From assembly GCA_018899075.1 (NCBI GenBank), contig JAHIIS010000180.1:1-8024 (forward strand): a stretch of DNA of 8,024 nt, read 5' to 3'. Of the stretch, positions 1 to 6,298 are shown in pieces. The position numbers and the translations under genes are program-made. Position 1 is the first letter of the stretch. The number at the start of each line of letters is the position of its first letter. The notes beneath the pieces are model-generated. The model was not told where the DNA came from. It saw nothing but the letters and a program-made list of their open reading frames with translations, and did not search any database. The stretch is from Candidatus Omnitrophota bacterium (GTDB taxonomy: Bacteria > Omnitrophota > Gorgyraeia > JAFGHF01).

Positions 1-1
1 A

Positions 2-1042
2 GTGGAAAACTTAGCAAAGGAGCGGGCAAGGAAACTTTTTGGGGCCGAACACGTAAATGTCCAGCCTCATTCGGGGACCCAGGCCAATATGGCGGTATAT
101 TTTGCTATGCTAAGATTAGGAGATACGGTCCTGGCAATGGACTTGGCCTGCGGGGGGCACCTTTCTCACGGGCACCGCCAGAATTTTTCAGGGAAATATT
201 TTAAAATCGTCTCTTACGGCGTAAGCAAAAAAGATGAAAAGATAGATTATAATGAGGTGGAACACCTGGCCCGGAAGCATAAACCCAGGATGATTCTGGC
301 GGGGGCCTCAGCTTACTCAAGGATTATTGATTTTGCTAAGTTCCGCCTGATTGCGGATAAAGTCGGCGCCTTTATTCTGGCCGATATCGCCCATATCGCC
401 GGGCTCGTTGCCTGCGGCCTTCACCCCTCGCCCGTGCCTCATTCGGAATTCGTGACCACCACCACGCATAAAACTTTACGGGGCCCCAGAGCCGGAATGA
501 TAATGTGCCGAAAACAATTCGCTAAAAAGATAGACGCCGAGGTCTTCCCGGGTATTCAGGGAGGCCCCCTGATGCACGCAATTGCAGCAAAGGCGGTGGC
601 TTTGAAGCTTGCCCTTGCGCCGGAATTCAAGAATTATCAGAAAAGGATTGTCGCTAATGCCCGAACGTTAGCAACTGAATTACAGGTCAGGGGATACCGG
701 ATTGTTTCTGGCGGCACGGACAATCATCTGCTCCTGGTGGATTTAAGGCCGAAAAAGCTCACCGGCAAAGACGCAGCTTCTGCATTGCATCGGGCCGGGA
801 TTGTGGTGAACAAGAATTTGATTCCCTTTGATTGCCGGGGGGCGAACTTAACCAGCGGTTTAAGATTAGGTACCTCTGCGGTTACCTCCAGAGGGATGGG
901 GCAGGACGAGATGTCGAAAATCGCCTGTTTAATTGACGGGGTCCTCTCCGCCCGCCGGGATAAAAAAATAATTGAGGCGACCCGGCAGGAAGTGCTGAAA
1001 ATTACGGAAAAATTCCCTTTATATCAGGAGCTAAAAGCGTGA
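2..1042 (+). CDS. glyA: Serine hydroxymethyltransferase, 5'-truncated by the window edge
   Basis: Cytoplasmic PLP enzyme interconverting serine + THF with glycine + 5,10-methylene-THF, the main one-carbon source for dTMP and purine synthesis. Seen: the family block [15 protein letters not shown] runs into [11 protein letters not shown] at the very start. The PLP-phosphate region and D-x-A-H-x-A-G segment ([12 protein letters not shown], about 127-138 of the fragment) follow, then [14 protein letters not shown] with the Schiff-base lysine at fragment residue 157, and near the C-terminus [16 protein letters not shown] with the carboxylate-binding arginine. The GTG at position 2 is an internal valine codon, not a start. 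By comparison with E. coli GlyA (catalytic Lys229) about 72 residues are missing upstream, which would give a full protein of about 418 residues, normal for the family. The last four bases (GTGA) overlap the next gene's start. Identity is very secure. Confidence 0.97.
   Translation: MENLAKERARKLFGAEHVNVQPHSGTQANMAVYFAMLRLGDTVLAMDLACGGHLSHGHRQNFSGKYFKIVSYGVSKKDEKIDYNEVEHLARKHKPRMILAGASAYSRIIDFAKFRLIADKVGAFILADIAHIAGLVACGLHPSPVPHSEFVTTTTHKTLRGPRAGMIMCRKQFAKKIDAEVFPGIQGGPLMHAIAAKAVALKLALAPEFKNYQKRIVANARTLATELQVRGYRIVSGGTDNHLLLVDLRPKKLTGKDAASALHRAGIVVNKNLIPFDCRGANLTSGLRLGTSAVTSRGMGQDEMSKIACLIDGVLSARRDKKIIEATRQEVLKITEKFPLYQELKA
1026..1030 (+). promoter_or_regulatory. Shine-Dalgarno for dCMP deaminase, inside glyA
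   Basis: AGGAG lies 8 nt before the GTG at 1039 and is within the last codons of glyA. It supports the GTG that overlaps the glyA TGA (GTGA) as the true start and suggests translational coupling of the two genes. Confidence 0.7.
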
Positions 1043-1506
1043 AATCTAAAAGAAAAAAGAAAGATAGCCGGCCGAATTGGGATGAATATTTCCTGGAGAT
1101 TGCCAAGATTGTTTCCAAGCGCTCAACGTGCCTGCGCAGAAAAGTGGGCGCTTTGATTGTGAATGACAGGCGCATCCTGGCTACCGGTTACAATGGCACG
1201 CCGAGCGCAATAAAGCATTGCGCGCAAAGAGGGTGTTTGCGCGAGAAATTAAACATTCCTTCCGGCGAGAGGCATGAGTTGTGTAATGGATTGCATGCTG
1301 AGCAAAACGTCCTTTTGCAGGCAGCCCTTTATGGAATTAGCTTAAGAGGCAGCGCTCTATATGTTACCAATCAACCCTGTATCATCTGCGCCAAGATGCT
1401 CATCAACGCCGGTATTCGCGAGGTGGTTATCGCCGGCGGCTATCCCGATAAGATGGCCCGGGAGTTTCTGGACGAAGCCGGCATTAAAATACGCAGGGCG
1501 AAATAA
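1039..1506 (+). CDS. comEB: Deoxycytidylate (dCMP) deaminase, ComEB-like
   Basis: Zinc-dependent hydrolytic deamination of dCMP to dUMP, the substrate of thymidylate synthase; cytoplasmic. Seen in 155 residues: the cytidine/dCMP deaminase zinc motif H86-A-E88 (ligand plus proton-shuttle Glu) and P113-C114-x-x-C117, with the substrate-loop TGYNGTP (49-55). C61, C66, H79 and C82 between these blocks match the spacing of the extra metal-binding region in many dCMP deaminases; a second structural zinc there is an inference. The N-terminus (KSKRKKK) is short and very basic. Start is the GTG overlapping the glyA stop, backed by AGGAG 8 nt upstream. The stop codon abuts the nrdR ATG with no gap. Together with glyA it makes both thymidylate synthase substrates; no thyA/thyX is visible here. 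A ComE-type competence role is not implied. Confidence 0.93.
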   Translation: MKSKRKKKDSRPNWDEYFLEIAKIVSKRSTCLRRKVGALIVNDRRILATGYNGTPSAIKHCAQRGCLREKLNIPSGERHELCNGLHAEQNVLLQAALYGISLRGSALYVTNQPCIICAKMLINAGIREVVIAGGYPDKMAREFLDEAGIKIRRAK

Positions 1507-1968
1507 ATGAAATGTCCTTATTGCGGAAATGTTGAAGATAAGGTGGTGGATTCGCGCCTTGCCGCAGAAGGCAATTCCATCCGCCGCCGGCGTGAGTGCC
1601 TTAAATGCGAGCGGCGTTTTACCACTTACGAGCGCATTGAAGAGGCCCCTCTAATGGTGGTAAAGAAAGACGGACGGCGCGAGCCCTTCGAGCGCAAAAA
1701 GATTTTGGCGGGGCTGGTCAAGGCCTGCGAGAAAAGGCCGATAAGCATGGAAAGCCTGGAAGGGCTTGTGGATAAAATAGAATTTACCCTGCAAAAAGAT
1801 TATGAGAAGGAAGTTAAATCAAAAGAGATTGGAGAGCTGGCGATGAAAATGCTCCAGGGCCTCGATGAGATAGCTTATGTGCGTTTTGCCTCCGTATACC
1901 GTCAATTTAAGGACGTCGGCCAGTTTATGAAAGAGTTAAGGGGCCTCCTGGATAAAGAAGAGAAATAA
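1507..1968 (+). CDS. nrdR: Transcriptional repressor NrdR of ribonucleotide reductase genes
   Basis: Zinc- and nucleotide-binding repressor that reads the ATP/dATP state and shuts down nrd operons by binding NrdR boxes. Seen in 153 residues, the usual family length: an N-terminal zinc ribbon with C3-x-x-C6 and C31-x-x-C34, the signature [19 protein letters not shown], then RFTTYER, followed by an ATP-cone domain from about residue 49 to 139 beginning [16 protein letters not shown] and ending [11 protein letters not shown]. The ATG directly follows the upstream TAA; an AGGG at 1495-1498 sits 8 nt before it. Its place between dCMP deaminase and a DNA helicase fits a dNTP-supply and DNA-maintenance unit. 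No NrdR-box pair was seen in the window, so its targets lie elsewhere. Confidence 0.97.
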   Translation: MKCPYCGNVEDKVVDSRLAAEGNSIRRRRECLKCERRFTTYERIEEAPLMVVKKDGRREPFERKKILAGLVKACEKRPISMESLEGLVDKIEFTLQKDYEKEVKSKEIGELAMKMLQGLDEIAYVRFASVYRQFKDVGQFMKELRGLLDKEEK

Positions 1969-1973
1969 ACAGC

Positions 1974-4928
1974 GTGACGGCTAAAACTGAAAAGGAAATC
2001 TTAGCGGGGCTTAATCGCAAACAGACAGAGGCAGCCAAACACGACAAGGGCCCCCTTTTAATTATTGCCGGCGCAGGCACAGGCAAGACCGCCGTAATCA
2101 CCCGGCGCATCGCCTATCTTATTTCTACCAAAAAGGCCAGGCCCGAAGAAATCCTGGCGCTGACTTTTACCGATAAGGCAGCCTGTGAGATGGAAGAGCG
2201 GGTGGACTTGCTTGTGCCCTACGGCTACACCGATATCTGGATTTCTACTTTCCACGCCTTTGGCGACCGAATCCTGCGCGAAAATGCCTTAGAGCTGGGC
2301 CTTAATCCGGAGTTTCAGGTGTTGACCCGCCCCGACCAGCTTGTCTTTTTAAGAGAGCACCTCTATGAATTCAACCTGGATTATTACCGTCCCAAAAGCG
2401 ACCCCGCCCGCTTTCTGGAGGCCCTGGTAATCCTTTTCAGCCGTCTCCGGGACGAAGACGTTTCCTGGGAAGAATATTTACAATACGCGCAGGGACTTGA
2501 AGAAAAGTCCAGAGGCACTCCTCAGGACGAAGAGCTTAGAGAGACCGCGCAAGCTCAGGTGGAACTGGCAGGCGCTTATCAGACTTATCAAAGACTCCTG
2601 ACGAAAGAGGGAAAGGTCGATTTTGCCAACCAGGTATACCTGACGTTGCATCTTTTCCGCCACCGGCCCCTGGTTCTTAAGCGTTATCAGGAGCAGTTTA
2701 AATATATTCTGGTGGACGAATTTCAGGACACCAATTTCAGCCAGTTTCAACTGGTAAGGCTTTTAGCCGGGAGGCGTAAAAACATTGTTGTGGTCGGGGA
2801 CGATAACCAGTCTATCTTTAAATTCCGCGGCGCGGCAATCAGCAATATCCTCAATTTTATGGACTATTACCCGAAGACAAAGAAGGTTGTGCTTACAGAA
2901 AACTACCGCTCGACGCAAACCATCCTGGATAGGGCGTATCGGCTGATAAAGTATAACGACCCGGACACCCTGGAAGTAAAATGCAACATCAGCAAAGAGC
3001 TGATTGCCCGCCTGCCTCCCGAGAAGCCTGGCGGGCAGGCCCGCCAGGCGCAGGGCCCCGCTATTAAACATCTCCATTTTGACACCGGCGCCAGTGAAGC
3101 CGATGAGGTAGCCCGCCTGATTGAAGAAAAGGTAAAAAGCGAAAATATCTCTTTCGCAGATATCGCCGTTCTCGTGCGCTCCAATAGCGATGCAGAAGGA
3201 TTTTTGCGCGCTTTTAATATGCGCTCGGTTCCCTGGCGCTTTTCCGGAAACCAGGGGCTTTACAGCCAGGAAGAGGTCCGTTTTTTGATTTCTTTTCTGC
3301 GCACTCTCGCTAACCCCGACGATAGCGCAAACCTGTATTATCTGGTAAGCTTTCCCGGCGTGTATAATCTGGATATGGCAGACTTGACCCGCTGCCTTAA
3401 CTGCGCTTACAAGAAGAACCGCTCTTTATTTAGCGTATTTAGCCGGCTGGCTCAGTTTGAGGAGCCCGCAGATATTTCTCCAAAAACTAAAGTTAAGATT
3501 ACAAAAATTGTCGAAGATATAAACCGTTATTTAAAAGAGGCGAGAGGCCTCTCCACGGGAAAGCTGCTTTATCTGTTTTTGCAGCAATCGGGTTTCATCA
3601 GGAAATTGCTAAAGGAAGAGAGCCTCGTCAATGAACAGCGCATCAAAAACATCGCCCGCTTTTTTAACATCGTTGCCAATTTCACGAATTTATCCAGGGA
3701 AGACCGCCTCTCCGCTTTCGTCCGGCATTTAGATATGCTTATTTCCGCGGGCGATGACCCGGCAACTTCTGAGGCCGATTTAGATTTGGAAGCGGTAAAC
3801 GTCTTAACGCTGCATAAGGCCAAGGGCCTTGAGTTTCAGATTGTCTTTATGGTCAATTTAGTGCAGGGCCGTTTTCCCTGGCCCAGGCGCCGTGAGCCGC
3901 TGGAGGTGCCTCTTGAACTGGTCAAAGATATTCTCCCCCAGGGAGATTACCATATTCAGGAGGAGAGGAGGCTCTTTTATGTAGGGATAACCCGCGCAAA
4001 ACGGGAATTATATTTTACCTCAAGCCTGGATTACGGAGGAAAGCGCGCCCGCAAGGTCAGCCAGTTTGTGTTCGAGGCGCAGGATAAGAGCCCTCAGAAA
4101 CCGGAGATAATTAAGGCCCGGGCTATCCAGGAGATTGAGCGTTATGCCCCGAAAGCCCTATCGCCGGCTATTCAAGAAAAGGCCATTAGCGATGATGAAC
4201 TCCTGTCTTTAAGTTTTCGCAAGATTGACGACTATCTCACCTGCCCCTTAAAATATAAATATGTGCATATCCTGCGCATTCCGATTATGCGCCACCACAG
4301 CGTAGTTTACGGAAACGCCGTTCATAAGGCAATCTCGAATTTTTATCAGGCCAGAATAAACAAAAGGAATTTTGACTCCGGCGATTTAATCAATAGTTTT
4401 CAAAGCGCCTGGGTGAACGAGGGCTTCTTATCGCGGGCGCATGAAGAGCAGAGGCTGGGCCAGGGAAGAGTTACGCTTAAGCGTTTCTACGAGCGGGAGA
4501 AAGATAAAACTGCGCCGGCCTACGTCGAACAGGAATTCAGTTTTGTTCTGGGTAATGATAAGGTCCTTGGCCGCTGGGATAGGATTGACCGAACCCCCGA
4601 GGGCACGGTAATAATCGATTTTAAGACCTCGGATATAGTGAAAAAACAGAAGCAGGCAGACAAAAGAGTTAAGGAGAGCCTGCAGCTTTCCATTTACGCG
4701 CTGGCCTATAACATAATTAAAGGTGAACTCCCGGCCAGGGTAGAATTTCATTTTGTGGATACGGGCCTGGTGGGTTGCGGCCGGCGCACAGCAGGGGATT
4801 TGGAAAAGTCCAGGGAGCTGATTAGAGAGGTATCCGTGGGCATCCGGGCGCGGGAATTTCCGCCAAGGCCTAAATATTCCGCCTGCAAATATTGCGCCTA
4901 CGGCGAGGTCTGTCCCCACACCAAGTAG
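1974..4928 (+). CDS. UvrD/PcrA-type helicase fused to a RecB/Cas4-like nuclease with probable Fe-S cluster
   Basis: Predicted ATP-dependent 3'-5' SF1A helicase with a C-terminal PD-(D/E)XK nuclease, for DNA repair or end processing in the cytoplasm. Seen in 984 residues: Q-motif region (N14-RKQ17), Walker A GAGTGKT (33-39), STFHAFG (91-97), DEFQ box (248-251), motif III GDDNQSIFKFRGA (275-287), ENYRST (309-314), motif V LTLHKAKGLEF (611-621), motif VI YVGITRAKRELY (669-680). The nuclease follows: H784, D869 in GRWDRID, D882-F-K884 in IIDFKTSD, and Q904-x3-Y908. C757 plus C971-x2-C974-x5-C980 match the AddB/Cas4 Fe-S staple. All catalytic residues appear intact. Start is GTG 5 nt after nrdR; a later start would approach or remove the Q motif. 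The Shine-Dalgarno is weak. Residues ~347-362 are an odd Gly/Pro/Gln-rich stretch encoded by a palindrome. It is not a plain PcrA because of the nuclease; AddA- or AdnB-like roles are possible, but no partner subunit is in view. Confidence 0.93.
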   Translation: MTAKTEKEILAGLNRKQTEAAKHDKGPLLIIAGAGTGKTAVITRRIAYLISTKKARPEEILALTFTDKAACEMEERVDLLVPYGYTDIWISTFHAFGDRILRENALELGLNPEFQVLTRPDQLVFLREHLYEFNLDYYRPKSDPARFLEALVILFSRLRDEDVSWEEYLQYAQGLEEKSRGTPQDEELRETAQAQVELAGAYQTYQRLLTKEGKVDFANQVYLTLHLFRHRPLVLKRYQEQFKYILVDEFQDTNFSQFQLVRLLAGRRKNIVVVGDDNQSIFKFRGAAISNILNFMDYYPKTKKVVLTENYRSTQTILDRAYRLIKYNDPDTLEVKCNISKELIARLPPEKPGGQARQAQGPAIKHLHFDTGASEADEVARLIEEKVKSENISFADIAVLVRSNSDAEGFLRAFNMRSVPWRFSGNQGLYSQEEVRFLISFLRTLANPDDSANLYYLVSFPGVYNLDMADLTRCLNCAYKKNRSLFSVFSRLAQFEEPADISPKTKVKITKIVEDINRYLKEARGLSTGKLLYLFLQQSGFIRKLLKEESLVNEQRIKNIARFFNIVANFTNLSREDRLSAFVRHLDMLISAGDDPATSEADLDLEAVNVLTLHKAKGLEFQIVFMVNLVQGRFPWPRRREPLEVPLELVKDILPQGDYHIQEERRLFYVGITRAKRELYFTSSLDYGGKRARKVSQFVFEAQDKSPQKPEIIKARAIQEIERYAPKALSPAIQEKAISDDELLSLSFRKIDDYLTCPLKYKYVHILRIPIMRHHSVVYGNAVHKAISNFYQARINKRNFDSGDLINSFQSAWVNEGFLSRAHEEQRLGQGRVTLKRFYEREKDKTAPAYVEQEFSFVLGNDKVLGRWDRIDRTPEGTVIIDFKTSDIVKKQKQADKRVKESLQLSIYALAYNIIKGELPARVEFHFVDTGLVGCGRRTAGDLEKSRELIREVSVGIRAREFPPRPKYSACKYCAYGEVCPHTK
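3026..3049. repeat. Perfect GC-rich palindrome inside the helicase gene
   Basis: Two 11-bp arms, GCCTGGCGGGC and GCCCGCCAGGC, are perfect inverted copies separated by AG. A further GCCCGCC at 3006-3012 can pair with GGCGGGC at 3030-3036, giving a competing hairpin. It is in frame, encoding roughly PGGQARQA (codons 352-359) between helicase motif IV and the next conserved block, a place where UvrD-family proteins tolerate linkers. It looks like a REP/MITE-like or Rickettsia-palindromic-element-like intragenic insertion; that origin is an inference, the palindrome itself is directly visible. Confidence 0.8.
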
Positions 4929-4934
4929 GACCGA

Positions 4935-5129
4935 ATGTCTGAATATATTTGTCCGCAGTGTAAAAACCCGGTTTACGATGACGATGCCCTGCTATGCCTT
5001 TACTGCGGAGAAAGCCTCAAGCGCAGCGCAGGCTTTCTGGGCAAGATGAAATACATCAAGCCCAGGATAATCATTATAACTGCCGTGATATTGGTATTAT
5101 TGAGTTTTATTATATTAATTATTAGGTAG
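4935..5129 (+). CDS. Small zinc-ribbon protein with one C-terminal membrane segment
   Basis: Function not recognised. The 64-residue product has an N-terminal zinc ribbon, C6-P-Q-C9 and C21-L-Y-C24-G, the double CxxC form common in zinc-ribbon 'zinc_ribbon_2/DZR-like' domains. A basic linker (29-44, six Lys/Arg plus a Pro) follows, then a hydrophobic helix from about 45 to 63 (IIIITAVILVLLSFIILII) ending in a single Arg. The basic linker before the helix suggests a tail-anchored protein with the ribbon in the cytoplasm. The ATG lies 6 nt after the helicase stop and is preceded by AGGA (4927-4930), which includes part of that stop codon. The TAG abuts the cutA ATG. Position, a good Shine-Dalgarno and the intact ribbon argue that it is real. 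It may recruit a partner to the membrane, but nothing here shows which. Confidence 0.8.
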   Translation: MSEYICPQCKNPVYDDDALLCLYCGESLKRSAGFLGKMKYIKPRIIIITAVILVLLSFIILIIR

Positions 5130-5444
5130 ATGAAGCTAAATCTTGTTTACATAACGGCGAAAAACAAAGAAGAAGCCGGAAAAATCGGCAGAGAGCTGCT
5201 AAAGGCGCGGCTGGCCGCCTGCGTGAATATCATCGATAAGATGAATTCTCTGTATTGGTGGGAGGGTAAAATCCAGGACGATAACGAAGCTATTCTTATT
5301 GCCAAGACCAGGGAGTCTCTGGTAAAAGAGCTTGTGGAAAAAGTAAAGTCCATACACAGCTATTCCTGTCCCTGCATAATCTCTCTGCCGATTTTAGGCG
5401 GCAATAAAGCATATTTAGATTGGCTGGAAAAGGAAACGAAGTGA
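5130..5444 (+). CDS. cutA: CutA-family (divalent cation tolerance) protein
   Basis: Small trimeric PII-like ferredoxin-fold protein; the family was named for copper tolerance in E. coli, but its molecular role is unsettled. Seen in 104 residues, the normal length: LVYITAKNKEEAGKI at the N-terminus, the signature ARLAACVNI (26-34) with C31, S-x-Y-W-W-E-G (40-46), IAKTR (57-61), then HSYSCPCII (76-84), SLPI and a terminal AYLDWL. The segment usually reading HPYEVPEI or HxYxxPCI carries two cysteines here (C80, C82), a possible extra metal-binding pair. The ATG directly follows the preceding TAG, with only a weak AGG 3 nt upstream (5124-5126), so translation probably depends on coupling. The TGA overlaps the GTG of the next gene. 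No membrane segment or signal peptide, so cytoplasmic. Confidence 0.94.
   Translation: MKLNLVYITAKNKEEAGKIGRELLKARLAACVNIIDKMNSLYWWEGKIQDDNEAILIAKTRESLVKELVEKVKSIHSYSCPCIISLPILGGNKAYLDWLEKETK
5431..5434 (+). promoter_or_regulatory. Shine-Dalgarno selecting the GTG start of amrS
   Basis: AGGA inside the end of cutA lies 6 nt before the GTG at 5441. It favours this GTG, overlapping the cutA TGA as GTGA, over an in-frame TTG at 5420 that would add seven residues and has no comparable site. An ATG at 5456 with AAGG about 5-6 nt upstream is a second possibility. Confidence 0.6.
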
Positions 5445-6298
5445 ACAAGGAATCGATGCACTGTGAGATATTGGAGGCGGGCAAGGTCAGGTGCCTTCTC
5501 TGTCCCAACTTTTGTCTGCTTAAAAAGGACGAAATAGGCAGATGCGGCGTAAGGCAAAACCAGAACGGCCGGCTTTATTCCTTAATCTACGGCGAGACTA
5601 CCTCTATCGCCTTAGACCCCATTGAGAAAAAACCGCTTTATCATTTTTATCCCGGAAATTTTATTCTATCTTTAGGCACAAAGGGATGCAATCTTAAGTG
5701 CCCCTGGTGCCAGAACTGGTCGATTTCTCAAGGAGACTTAAGTTGCCCCACAGAAAAGATAACCCCCAAAGAAGCAGTGGCCCGCGCCAGGAAGTTAAAG
5801 TCCTTTGGTATCGCTTATACCTATAATGAGCCGTTTATCTGGTATGAATTTGTCTATGATACGGCGCGCTTAGCGCAGAAGGAGGGATTGAAGAACGTCC
5901 TGGTAACCAACGGATATGTCAATCAGAAACCGCTGGAGGAAATTATCGGCTTTATTGACGCGATGAACATCGACGTTAAGTCGATGGAGGAGAGTTTTTA
6001 TCAGAAATATTGCCAGGGAAAGTTGCTGCCCGTGCTTCGCACGGCAGAGTTTTCTGCAAAAAAATGCCACGTTGAAATTACCAACTTGATTATTCCCACG
6101 CTTAATGACAGGCAAGAGAATTTTCAGAAACTTGCGGACTGGATAGCGCAAAAATTAGGAAAAGATACCCCCCTCCATTTTTCCCGTTATTTCCCTGCGT
6201 ATAAAACCGATATCCCCCCCACGCCGATAGAAACGCTTAAGAGGGCAGAGGCAATTGCCAAGGAAAAATTGCGCTATGTATACCTGGGCAATGTCTAA
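5441..6298 (+). CDS. amrS: AmmeMemoRadiSam-system radical SAM enzyme (AmrS-like), short at the C-terminus
   Basis: Radical SAM protein related to pyruvate-formate-lyase activating enzymes and to the AmrS partner of Memo and AMMECR1 proteins; substrate unknown. Seen in 285 residues from the chosen GTG: an N-terminal cysteine cluster C18-x2-C21-x3-C25 and C35 (CLLCPNFC ... RCGVR), the family block ALDPIEKKPLYHFYPG, the [4Fe-4S]/SAM motif C83-NLK-C87-PW-C90-QNW, SAM-binding region YTYNEP, VTNGYVN, NIDVKS, then EITNLIIPTLND and HFSRYFPAYK. The family members I know run to about 330-350 residues and end with a further cysteine-bearing tail after the YxGNV block; this one stops at GNV. No frameshifted remnant of that tail follows, since downstream DNA is the opposing gene. 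Start chosen from the GTGA overlap with cutA plus AGGA. No Memo or AMMECR1 gene is in the window, so a PflA-like alternative is possible. Confidence 0.88.
   Translation: MNKESMHCEILEAGKVRCLLCPNFCLLKKDEIGRCGVRQNQNGRLYSLIYGETTSIALDPIEKKPLYHFYPGNFILSLGTKGCNLKCPWCQNWSISQGDLSCPTEKITPKEAVARARKLKSFGIAYTYNEPFIWYEFVYDTARLAQKEGLKNVLVTNGYVNQKPLEEIIGFIDAMNIDVKSMEESFYQKYCQGKLLPVLRTAEFSAKKCHVEITNLIIPTLNDRQENFQKLADWIAQKLGKDTPLHFSRYFPAYKTDIPPTPIETLKRAEAIAKEKLRYVYLGNV

Noticed and set aside
2..4. GTG at position 2 as the start of glyA.
   Set aside because: The encoded valine sits just before the conserved ENLA block well inside SHMT; about 72 N-terminal residues lie upstream of the window.
4428..4919. A 163-codon minus-strand open frame opposite the nuclease domain.
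   Set aside because: Antisense to conserved nuclease motifs, no Shine-Dalgarno or family resemblance; a shadow frame.
5420..5440. Extended TTG start for amrS, adding seven residues.
   Set aside because: The GTG at 5441 overlaps the cutA stop and has AGGA 6 nt upstream; the added residues do not match the family N-terminus.
6024..6055. Hairpin (CTGCC/CGTGC, TTC loop, GCACGGCAG) followed by AGAGTTTT, resembling an intrinsic terminator inside amrS.
   Set aside because: It lies within the AmrS coding region, has a bulged C and only four T's after an interrupting AGAG; more likely a by-product of codons.
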